Positions 1 through 5,995 of a stretch of 6,887 nucleotides of DNA are shown piece after piece. How positions within the stretch are numbered: position 1 is the first letter of the stretch; each line of letters begins with the position of its first letter. Under the pieces are notes generated by a model. The model did no database searches, had not been told where the DNA came from, and saw only the letters and a list, made by a program, of their open reading frames with translations. The position numbers and the translations under genes were made by a program. The stretch spans positions 1 through 6,887 of the forward strand of contig CAJBLW010000567.1 in the NCBI GenBank assembly GCA_903953985.1. The letters are read 5' to 3'. Source of the DNA: an uncultured Burkholderiales bacterium (GTDB lineage Bacteria > Pseudomonadota > Gammaproteobacteria > Burkholderiales > Burkholderiaceae_C).

Positions 1-902
1 CTCGCGTGCAGGCGGTTGATGGGTTGTTCGATGAACAGGATGCTGGCCACCAGCCTTTGCAGGGCGGGTTGTGCGCGCATGCGCGTGAGCAGTTCGAGCA
101 GTTGCTCGGCGCTTTGGTATTGCTCGTTGCCGTCCAGCGTGGCGTGGTAGGGCTCGGGCAGGCTGTCCAGCACCGAGGCGATGGCGCAGAGCCGATCGAT
201 GTCGGCGTCGATGCGGCCGCTGACCTTGAGTTTGTAATAGCGGTGGCCGTAGACCTGCAGCACTTCTTGCAAGGTTTCTGGCAGGCCGTCGTTCACGGGC
301 TCGGTCACGTCTTGCCGTGTGATGGCGTCCAGCAGGCCCACGGTGTGCCGCGCGTGCAGGGTGGTGGCTGGCTTGAGGCTGGCCAGAAACGGGGCCATGT
401 TCAAGCCCTGAAATGAGGGCATGCGTTCGTCGATGCCGAGGGTGTTGTGCTGCGCGGCGGCATAAAACGATTGGCCCAGGCCGCGGCACAGGGCGTCGAT
501 CAGGGCGCGGTCAATCAACGCGGGGCCGTAGTTGGCCAAGAGTGGGTTGAGGTTTTCTGCGGCGCAGGCGCGCAGGTGGGTTTCGTGGTGGCGCGCAAAG
601 TGACCAAAGGCGGTGTCGGGGCTGCCATCGGCCAAGTAGGCGGCTTGGGCCATTCGCAGCACACGGCGCTCTTGCTCGAAGTTGTCTTCGTCGCTGAGCT
701 GGGTGTTTTTGTCGAACCATTTGGGCACGATCATTTCGGCTGAGGCGCCCCAGTGGCTTTGGCCATCGGCCATGACGATGCGGGCCCGCACAAAGGCCTG
801 AAAACATTGGCGCAGCGTGACCACGCCAAAGCGAAAGGGCATGCGCAGGACCACCGGAATTTCTAGCAGTTCAATCTCGGCAATGCGAAAGCTGGGTTGC
901 AT
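1..902 (-). CDS. Enolase-superfamily enzyme (mandelate racemase / muconate lactonizing enzyme-like), C-terminus beyond window
   Basis: Reading leftward from an ATG at 902, the frame stays open for 300 codons to the window edge, so the 3' end is missing. Three landmarks of the enolase superfamily barrel are visible in order: a KxK pair (K224-L-K226, in YYKLKVSG), the first metal ligand in a DGNE motif (D257, N259), and the second metal ligand in IEQP (E292). The N-terminal part (MPFRFG near residue 21, RALIDAL near 132) fits the capping domain and the start of the barrel. The third metal ligand and any second acid/base residue lie beyond the edge. Family members abstract a proton alpha to a carboxylate, giving dehydration, racemization or cycloisomerization; EQP and KxK point to the MLE-like side. 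KxK lies about 55-60 residues later than in MR or MLE, and the Asp-to-Glu metal spacing (35) is longer than the usual roughly 26. It begins 19 nt after the isomerase gene, with an AAAGG ribosome site about 10 nt before the ATG. A sugar-acid dehydratase role is inferred from context; the exact substrate cannot be read. Confidence 0.85.
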   Translation of the reverse strand, partial: MQPSFRIAEIELLEIPVVLRMPFRFGVVTLRQCFQAFVRARIVMADGQSHWGASAEMIVPKWFDKNTQLSDEDNFEQERRVLRMAQAAYLADGSPDTAFGHFARHHETHLRACAAENLNPLLANYGPALIDRALIDALCRGLGQSFYAAAQHNTLGIDERMPSFQGLNMAPFLASLKPATTLHARHTVGLLDAITRQDVTEPVNDGLPETLQEVLQVYGHRYYKLKVSGRIDADIDRLCAIASVLDSLPEPYHATLDGNEQYQSAEQLLELLTRMRAQPALQRLVASILFIEQPINRLHA

Positions 903-921
903 GGGGTGTGTGCCTTTGGTT

Positions 922-1764
922 TCAATGGGGCTGGGGCGCTGCGTTTTCCAGCAGGCCCTTGAGGTAGGCGGCTGACCAGGCGGCGCAGCCTGGGCCATCG
1001 GGAAAATAATCAAACGGCTCAACGGCCACCACGCCGCTGTAAGCCTGCCGCTGCAGGGCCGCCAAGATGGGGCCAAACAGCATTTGGCCTTGACCGGGGG
1101 CGCGGCGGTTGGGGTCGTTGACCTGCACATGCGCCATGACGCCCTGGGGCATCCACAGGTCGATGAGTTCGGGCATGGACAGGGTTTCGGCCAAACCGGC
1201 CGAGCTGGTGTCCAGCATGGTTTTGAAAAACGGGTTGTTGATCTGTTGCACCACCGCTGCGGCCTGGCCCACGGTGTTGATGAGCGGGGTTTGGTCGGCC
1301 GACAGCGGCTCCAGGCAATAGGTCACGCCAAAGCTTTGCGCAGCTTGCGCCACCTGGGCCAGCACTTCTTGCGCCAAGGCCAGGGCCTGGTCGTGGGTTT
1401 GCCCGGGGTGGATGCTGCGTTGTTTGGGCGAGCCGTGCACCAGGTAGCGTCCGCCCATGGCGGCGCAGATGTCGCACAGGTGCTTCAGAAAGTCGGCGGT
1501 GTCTTGGCGAACCTGGGCGTCCGGGTGGGTGATGGACAAACCTTCGGGCTTGACCAGCAGCCAGTGCAAGCCGGTGACCACCAGACCATGGTCGGCTGCC
1601 ACTTGGGCATATTGCCGAGCCTGGGCGGTGGTCAAACTTTCGGGGGTGTCGGTCAGGGTGAAGGGGGCGACTTCCAGCCCCATGTAGCCCAGGTCACGGG
1701 CCATCTGGCATTGCGCCGCAAATGGCATGGGCGCCAGCACTTCGTTGCACAGGGCGATCTTCAT
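922..1764 (-). CDS. TIM-barrel sugar phosphate isomerase/epimerase family protein (AP endonuclease 2 fold)
   Basis: The protein has 280 residues, a normal length for xylose-isomerase-like TIM barrels (PF01261 type: hydroxypyruvate isomerase, tagatose 3-epimerase, inosose dehydratase). No signal peptide is seen, so it is cytoplasmic. Metal-site positions are readable: E152 in CLEPLS, D185 in MLDTSS, the HVQVND segment at 212-217, and E249 in VEPF. The NRRAPGQG stretch at 219-226 matches the substrate-loop region of the family. Aligned by eye with D-tagatose 3-epimerase, the usual His ligand is Gln (Q214), as in hydroxypyruvate isomerases, and the His normally three residues after the metal Asp is Ser (S188). 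Such enzymes isomerize or epimerize ketoses, keto-acids or inositol derivatives; the reaction here is unknown. The ATG overlaps the tctA stop as ATGA and has no convincing ribosome site of its own, so translation is probably coupled to tctA. Family assignment is firm and function is open. Confidence 0.87.
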   Translation of the reverse strand: MKIALCNEVLAPMPFAAQCQMARDLGYMGLEVAPFTLTDTPESLTTAQARQYAQVAADHGLVVTGLHWLLVKPEGLSITHPDAQVRQDTADFLKHLCDICAAMGGRYLVHGSPKQRSIHPGQTHDQALALAQEVLAQVAQAAQSFGVTYCLEPLSADQTPLINTVGQAAAVVQQINNPFFKTMLDTSSAGLAETLSMPELIDLWMPQGVMAHVQVNDPNRRAPGQGQMLFGPILAALQRQAYSGVVAVEPFDYFPDGPGCAAWSAAYLKGLLENAAPQPH

Positions 1765-3254
1765 GAGCTTTGGCGCTTAAAAAGGTTTTTCATAAAAGGT
1801 GCCCGCATCAGCAAGATGATGGCGATCAGGGCAAAAATGGAACCTGCAATTGGGCGGGTGAAGAAGGGCGTCAGATCGCCATCGGACAACACCAGGCCCC
1901 GGCGCAGGCTTTTTTCCATCAGGTCGCCCAACACAATGCCCAGCACCAAAGGGGCCACCGGGAATTTGTATTGGCGCAGCACATAGCCCAGCACACCAAA
2001 GAACAGCATGGTCCACACGTCAAACAGGCGCGAGGACAGGGCGTAAGTGCCGACCACGCACAGCACAAAAATCATGGGCACGATGAGGGTGGTGGGCACG
2101 CGCAGCACCTTGACCAGCAACTTGGTCAAGACCAGGCCATAGATCAGGATGCCGATGGTGGCCAGCAGCATCATGGCCACCACGTCGTACACAAATTGGG
2201 GTGACTCGAGCATGATCATCGGCCCGGGTTTGACGCCGTGGATGAGCATGGCCGCCATCAGCACCGCAGCCGGTGCCGAGCCCGGGATTTGCAAAGTCAG
2301 CACTGGGATGATGGCGCCGGGCACGCAGGCGTTGTCACCGGTTTCGGCCGCCATCAGACCTTCGATGGAGCCTTTGCCGAATTTTTCTTTTTCCTTGCTG
2401 GCCCGTTTGGCGGCAGCATAAGAAGACCAGGCGGCCACGTCTTCCCCAACACCCGGAACAATGCCGATGAAGGTGCCAATGATGCCGGAGCGCAAAATCG
2501 TGCGCCAGTACTGAAACACGTCCTTGAGTTTGGGAATGACGGTGTCAAAGGGGTTGATTTTGGGGACGGGGCGCCGCTCTTTCATGGCCACCAAAATCTC
2601 GGCAAAACCAAAAGCCCCCACAAGCGCGGGCACCAGCGAAAAGCCACCGGCCAGGTCGCGGTTGTCGAATGAAAAGCGCTCGAAGGCATGGATGCCGTCT
2701 TGCCCAATGGTGGCCACGAACAAGCCTGCAAAGCCGCAGATCCATCCTTTGAGGGCATCGCCGCCAGTCAATGTGGCCGAGATGATGACACCAAACACGG
2801 CGAGCCAGAAAAATTCATAGGCGCCGAATTTGAGGGCAACGTCCCCCAGCAAGGGCGTGAACAGGGCTAAAAAGAACATGCCGATCAAGGTGCCCAGCAC
2901 CGAGCCCGTGGTGGCAATGCCCATGGCACGGCCCGCATGCCCTTGGCGGGCCAGGGCATAGCCGTCCAGGCAGCTGGCGGCCGAAGCCGGGGTGCCCGGG
3001 ATGTTGAGCAAGATGGCACTGCGGCTGCCACCGTAGATGGCCCCCACGTAGGTGCAGATCAGGATCAAAAGCGCTTGGCTCGAGGGCAGTTTGATGGTCA
3101 GGGTGGTCATGAGCGCCACACCCATGGTGGCCGTCAGGCCCGGCAGGGCGCCAATGATCACACCGACCAGCGATGAGGCCAGCGCCATGAACACCGATTC
3201 GAGCGTCATGAACGACGCCAGCGAGTGTCCGAATGCAAAGAGTCCATCAAACAT
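1761..3254 (-). CDS. tctA: TctA, large membrane subunit of a tripartite tricarboxylate transporter
   Basis: The protein has 497 residues, typical of TctA (about 500), and is very hydrophobic with around a dozen membrane segments. Family signatures are clear: GALPGLTATMG near residue 35, YGGSRSAILLNIPGTP near 74-89, the internal-repeat counterpart GIVPGVGEDVAAWSSY near 264-279, and a second IPGS near 323. TctA is the inner-membrane channel subunit that works with TctB and the periplasmic TctC to import carboxylates using an ion gradient. The tctB stop and this ATG share one base (TGATG at 3256-3252), a translational-coupling arrangement. A TTG one codon upstream (3257) is a less likely start. 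Its own stop overlaps the isomerase start (ATGA). The order tctC-tctB-tctA is the canonical one. The transported substrate cannot be read from TctA; the neighbours suggest a sugar acid or other carboxylate. Confidence 0.97.
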   Translation of the reverse strand: MFDGLFAFGHSLASFMTLESVFMALASSLVGVIIGALPGLTATMGVALMTTLTIKLPSSQALLILICTYVGAIYGGSRSAILLNIPGTPASAASCLDGYALARQGHAGRAMGIATTGSVLGTLIGMFFLALFTPLLGDVALKFGAYEFFWLAVFGVIISATLTGGDALKGWICGFAGLFVATIGQDGIHAFERFSFDNRDLAGGFSLVPALVGAFGFAEILVAMKERRPVPKINPFDTVIPKLKDVFQYWRTILRSGIIGTFIGIVPGVGEDVAAWSSYAAAKRASKEKEKFGKGSIEGLMAAETGDNACVPGAIIPVLTLQIPGSAPAAVLMAAMLIHGVKPGPMIMLESPQFVYDVVAMMLLATIGILIYGLVLTKLLVKVLRVPTTLIVPMIFVLCVVGTYALSSRLFDVWTMLFFGVLGYVLRQYKFPVAPLVLGIVLGDLMEKSLRRGLVLSDGDLTPFFTRPIAGSIFALIAIILLMRAPFMKNLFKRQSS

Positions 3255-3784
3255 CAAGGCAACCTGACCAAAAAGATGTATTCAAAAGACAGGGCTACCA
3301 GCACGCTCCAGCAGCCGCCGTAGATGGCCGCGCGCACCCATTGGGCAGTGGCCGATCGGCCCATCTCAATTTGGCGTTGACGGTCGAGCACGCCGATGAA
3401 CACGGTGATGAACAAGAAGGTGCCCACCATAAAAGGCAGCCCGGTGCCCACCAGCACCAGCGCATAAAACAGCGACCAGCCAAACACCAGCGCCATGTGT
3501 CGTAACAAGGTGGGGTCTTGGACTTTGGCCAAGGCTGTGGGTGCTTGCCAGCCGCCCTGAGCCCAGGCCCGAATGAAGAGCACCACGCCCAACACCGTGA
3601 TGGCGCAGCCCAGAAAAAAGGGCACCAAGCCTGGAACTTCATAGGGGTTGATGCTGAGCTTTTCTAGCCGGTCCATGCGCCAGGCGCCGATGCTCACCGC
3701 CAAGCCAAATGCCACCCACAGCACCGCTGCGATCAAGTCCGCGCGGGGTGACACCACTTCGTCGTCTTCTACTTCCATGCTCAT
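3254..3784 (-). CDS. tctB: TctB, small membrane subunit of a tripartite tricarboxylate transporter
   Basis: The protein has 176 residues, within the TctB range of about 150-180. A short acidic N-terminus (EVEDDE) precedes hydrophobic segments at roughly 17-35, 52-72, 97-113, 115-133 and 151-172, compatible with four or five membrane spans. The NPYEVPGLVPFFLG stretch at 46-59 between the first two segments matches the short Pro/Gly motif typical of TctB. TctB is poorly conserved, so the call rests largely on its place between tctC and tctA together with size and topology. The ATG at 3784 has an AAAGG ribosome site six bases upstream; the ATG two codons later would be too far from it, which favours the first start. 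The gene follows a strong hairpin after tctC and ends in a TGATG junction with tctA. Confidence 0.92.
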   Translation of the reverse strand: MSMEVEDDEVVSPRADLIAAVLWVAFGLAVSIGAWRMDRLEKLSINPYEVPGLVPFFLGCAITVLGVVLFIRAWAQGGWQAPTALAKVQDPTLLRHMALVFGWSLFYALVLVGTGLPFMVGTFLFITVFIGVLDRQRQIEMGRSATAQWVRAAIYGGCWSVLVALSFEYIFLVRLP

Positions 3785-3802
3785 GGCAGGCCTTTGTCAA
3801 AG
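3785..3802 (-). promoter_or_regulatory. tctB ribosome binding site inside a small inverted repeat
   Basis: On the minus strand AAAGG (3795-3791) lies six bases before the tctB ATG and is its probable ribosome site. The same bases are the right arm of a small inverted repeat, CTTTG-A-CAAAG (3802-3792), which could form four base pairs with a three-base loop. The stem is weak, so a real effect on tctB initiation is only a possibility. Confidence 0.5.
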
Positions 3803-3826
3803 TGGGGCAGGTCAGCGCCTGCCCCA
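3803..3826 (-). repeat. Strong intergenic hairpin between tctC and tctB
   Basis: A perfect 9-bp inverted repeat, TGGGGCAGG and CCTGCCCCA, with a six-base loop (CGCTGA on the minus strand) begins about ten bases after the tctC stop. The stem is mostly GC and should be stable in RNA. Only three T residues follow nearby, so it is not a classic intrinsic terminator. By analogy with other transport operons where the binding protein is made in excess, it could protect the 3' end of a tctC message or partly attenuate transcription into tctBA. That role is inferred; the structure itself is seen directly. Confidence 0.75.
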
Positions 3827-3836
3827 TGTGGTGCCG

Positions 3837-4844
3837 TCAGGGTTTGGCGATGCCCACGGTGTCGGGCGACACCTTGGTTTTGCCACCGTTGTGCAACAGC
3901 CAGGCGTTGGCCTGCACGGCGGGGAAGGCCGCCGCTTGCGCGGCCTCACCACTGGCGGGGCCAAAGAAGGCGCCCCGGTTCACGGCGTATTTCTTGATGG
4001 CTTCGTTGTTGGCGATCTGGGTGGTCCAGATGCGCTCGACCGTGGCCACCACTTCGGCAGGCACACCTTTGGGAATAAAGATGCCAAAGTAGTTCGCCGG
4101 GGCCTTGAAGTTTGCAAGGGTCTTGGAGATCGGCTCGATCACGCCATGCCCTTCAATTTCGAGCGGCTTGTCCGACACCGTGGCCAGGGGGCGCAGCCGT
4201 TTGCCGCGAATCATTTCGGCTTGCTCGACGGCCAGTTGTGAGGTGGCATCGGTCTCGCCGGACACGGTGGCGATGACGGCCGGGTTGCCGCCGTCATAGG
4301 TGACATGGCGGTACTTGTTGCCCGTGACGGCCACGATGGCTTCCATTGCGTTGTGTCCGCCTGAGGTCACGCCGGCCGTGGCCACCTTGATGTCGGATTT
4401 GGTTTTCATCGCATCGAGAAATTGCCCGATGTTTTGATAGGGTGTGGACGGGTTCACGCTGATCACGGCGATGTTGGCCACATGCAAAAACAGGTGCCAG
4501 TCTTTGATGCCGGCATTGAGCATGCCCAGGGCTTGGTAGGTGCCCAGGTCTTGCGCCGCACCGGCGGTCCAGGTGTAGCCGTCCCGAGGGGCTTCCCAGG
4601 CGTTCTTGCTGCCAATCGAGCCCGAGGCACCAGGCTGGTTGACCACCACGATTTTTTGACCCAGGGTTTTTTCAATCTCGGCCGCTGCGATTCGGGTGAT
4701 CTGGTCGGTGGAGCCACCTGCGGCCCAGGGCACGATCAAGTTGATGGGCTTGTTGGGTTTCCAGGTGGCCTGCGCCATGGCGCTGGCGCCAGTGCCCAGG
4801 GCCAGCCCCAGGGCGATGGCTTGAATCAATGTCCGCTTTTTCAT
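3837..4844 (-). CDS. tctC: TctC/Bug-family periplasmic solute-binding protein of a tripartite tricarboxylate transporter
   Basis: The protein has 335 residues, standard for Bug/TctC proteins (about 320-340). A signal peptide is plain: positive MKKR, a hydrophobic core at about 6-20, and a likely cleavage after A24 (AMA, then QA), so the mature protein is periplasmic. The first ligand loop PWAAGGSTD (39-47) carries the family's conserved Gly-Gly and Asp, and the second motif QPGASGSIG (70-78) also matches. These loops hold a carboxylate of the ligand in characterised Bug proteins. The protein delivers its substrate to the TctAB membrane complex encoded immediately downstream. The ATG is preceded by a strong GAGGAG ribosome site six bases away, the best in the window, consistent with high expression. 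A terminator-like hairpin lies upstream and a stable hairpin downstream. Substrate specificity cannot be predicted from the sequence alone. Confidence 0.96.
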   Translation of the reverse strand: MKKRTLIQAIALGLALGTGASAMAQATWKPNKPINLIVPWAAGGSTDQITRIAAAEIEKTLGQKIVVVNQPGASGSIGSKNAWEAPRDGYTWTAGAAQDLGTYQALGMLNAGIKDWHLFLHVANIAVISVNPSTPYQNIGQFLDAMKTKSDIKVATAGVTSGGHNAMEAIVAVTGNKYRHVTYDGGNPAVIATVSGETDATSQLAVEQAEMIRGKRLRPLATVSDKPLEIEGHGVIEPISKTLANFKAPANYFGIFIPKGVPAEVVATVERIWTTQIANNEAIKKYAVNRGAFFGPASGEAAQAAAFPAVQANAWLLHNGGKTKVSPDTVGIAKP

Positions 4845-4850
4845 TGCTGT

Positions 4851-4856
4851 CTCCTC
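4851..4856 (-). promoter_or_regulatory. Strong ribosome binding site of tctC
   Basis: The minus strand reads GAGGAG six bases before the ATG at 4844. It is a near-consensus Shine-Dalgarno sequence, stronger than those of the other genes here, and fixes the tctC start. Confidence 0.85.
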
Positions 4857-4875
4857 ATTTCATGGATCAAAGGTT

Positions 4876-4900
4876 AAAAAACAAGCTGTCTTGCAACAGC
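4876..4900 (-). terminator. Possible intrinsic terminator or attenuator upstream of tctC
   Basis: On the minus strand a 5-bp stem, GCTGT and ACAGC around a six-base loop (TGCAAG), plus one possible G-U pair, is followed directly by TTGTTTTTT. This is the layout of a Rho-independent terminator, though the stem is short. It lies 12 bases after the stop of the DHDPS-like gene and about 30 bases before the tctC ATG. That leaves little room for a separate promoter downstream of it, and no convincing -35/-10 pair was found. Partial readthrough or attenuation would fit the co-directional genes better than full termination. Confidence 0.45.
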
Positions 4901-4912
4901 CACACGAAAACG

Positions 4913-5995
4913 CTAAGCCCCCAGCCATCGGGCCAGGTGCTGGGCCACAAAATCGTCATCCGTCAAGTCGGGGTAAGCCTGGCTGACCCGGGTGATTTCA
5001 TCGGCTTGTCCCGGGCTAAGGCCCTCATGCGGGTCAAGGCACCAGGTGCCTTCGAGCAAGCCTTGGCGGCGCAGGACTTCGTGGCAACCGGCAATGCAAC
5101 CTGCAAAGTCATGGGCCACATCGAACAGGGCGCTGTTGCCATCGGTGACTTGCGAATCGAGGGCCAGCAGCTGAGCCGAGACGTGGTCTCGGGCGGCTTC
5201 TTGCTGGCAACGTTGCAGCAGCGCGACCGCCTTGTGGGTCCAGACGCTCCAGTGCCCCAGCAGGCCGCCACGAATGCGCACTTGCACGGATTCGGCGCCG
5301 CGCTGGACGTGAAAAGGGGTCACCAGGTCCAGCACGATGTGGTCATCGTTGCCGGTGTACAGCGTGATGCGGTCTTCGGCCCGGGCGGCGACCACACCTC
5401 GGATCACGTCCAGGGTGCGGTAGCGGTTGAAGGGCGCCATTTTGATGGCCACGACTTGCTCGATGCGGGCAAAGGCTTCCCAGAAGGCGGCCGAGAGCAC
5501 CACGCCGCCCACAGCGGGCTGCAGGTAAAAACCCACCAGCGGAATGACCTGCGCCACGGCGCGGCAGTGCGCCAGGATCTCGGCTTCGCTGGCGCCGCGC
5601 AGCGCGGCCAGGCTGAGCAGGCCGGCGTGGTAGCCCATGGCTTTGGCCGTGGCCGCTTCGGCGCAAGCTTGCCGCGTGGGGCCTGCCACGCCAGCGATCA
5701 TGGCCAAGGGGCGCTTGCCGCCCAAGGGGGTCCAGTCGTGGGCCGTTTGCATGGCCATTTCCAGCACGGGGGCGTACAACCCGTTTTCTCGGATGGCAAA
5801 TTGGGTGGTGTGCACGCCCACGGCCAAGCCGCCCGAGCCGGCATCGAGGTAGTAGCGGCTGAGCGCCCTTTGCCTGACCGGGTCGAGCTGGCGCTGGGCA
5901 TTGAGGGCCAGCGGGTGCGCCGGGATCACCGCACCTTGGCGCAGCACCTGAGACACGGCTTCGGGCAGCAAGCCTGACCCATCAATAGTGGCCAT
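4913..5995 (-). CDS. DHDPS/N-acetylneuraminate lyase superfamily aldolase or dehydratase
   Basis: The protein has 360 residues and is cytoplasmic. Class I (Schiff-base) TIM-barrel features are visible: the Thr pair in HTTQ (63-64, equivalent to the GTT region of DapA), the catalytic Tyr in GFYLQPAVGG (Y157), and the Schiff-base lysine in VAIKMAPFN (K185), 28 residues later, the same spacing as Y133 to K161 in E. coli DapA. The arginine that follows the Tyr motif in DapA and binds aspartate semialdehyde is absent (QPAVGG instead), as is the DapA tyrosine after strand four, so lysine biosynthesis is unlikely. About 70-80 residues beyond the barrel (from about 281) make it longer than DapA (about 292). 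Relatives cleave or dehydrate 2-keto-3-deoxy sugar acids through a pyruvate-type Schiff base, which suits the neighbouring transporter and enolase-superfamily gene. The ATG has GAGG six bases upstream and overlaps the preceding gene by 14 nt. Exact reaction unknown. Confidence 0.88.
   Translation of the reverse strand: MATIDGSGLLPEAVSQVLRQGAVIPAHPLALNAQRQLDPVRQRALSRYYLDAGSGGLAVGVHTTQFAIRENGLYAPVLEMAMQTAHDWTPLGGKRPLAMIAGVAGPTRQACAEAATAKAMGYHAGLLSLAALRGASEAEILAHCRAVAQVIPLVGFYLQPAVGGVVLSAAFWEAFARIEQVVAIKMAPFNRYRTLDVIRGVVAARAEDRITLYTGNDDHIVLDLVTPFHVQRGAESVQVRIRGGLLGHWSVWTHKAVALLQRCQQEAARDHVSAQLLALDSQVTDGNSALFDVAHDFAGCIAGCHEVLRRQGLLEGTWCLDPHEGLSPGQADEITRVSQAYPDLTDDDFVAQHLARWLGA

Noticed and set aside
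511..807. 98-codon minus-strand frame rich in Arg and Pro
   Set aside because: It is an out-of-frame reading within the enolase-superfamily gene, whose own frame carries KxK, DGNE and EQP motifs and stays open from 902 to the edge.
1084..1986. 300-codon plus-strand open frame opposite the isomerase gene and the tctA end
   Set aside because: It spans two real genes on the other strand, has low-complexity His/Gly composition, and shows no recognisable domain or ribosome site.
3255..3257. TTG as start codon of tctA
   Set aside because: The adjacent ATG at 3254 forms the common TGATG stop-start junction with tctB and is the better start codon; the TTG adds only one residue.
4855..4863. Two-codon reading frame (ATG AAA TGA) overlapping the tctC ribosome site
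   Set aside because: It has no ribosome site of its own and could arise by chance; there is no evidence that it is a regulatory leader.
4864..4900. Possible sigma-70 promoter for tctC (TTGCAA or TTGTTT as -35)
   Set aside because: No -10-like hexamer sits at 16-18 bp from either candidate, and the T-run is better explained by the terminator-like hairpin.
4829..5977. Long open frame (382 codons) on the plus strand opposite the DHDPS-like gene
   Set aside because: It is the antisense shadow of a GC-rich gene: His/Gly/Gln-rich with no domain motif, whereas the minus-strand frame has clear catalytic motifs, a ribosome site and operon context.
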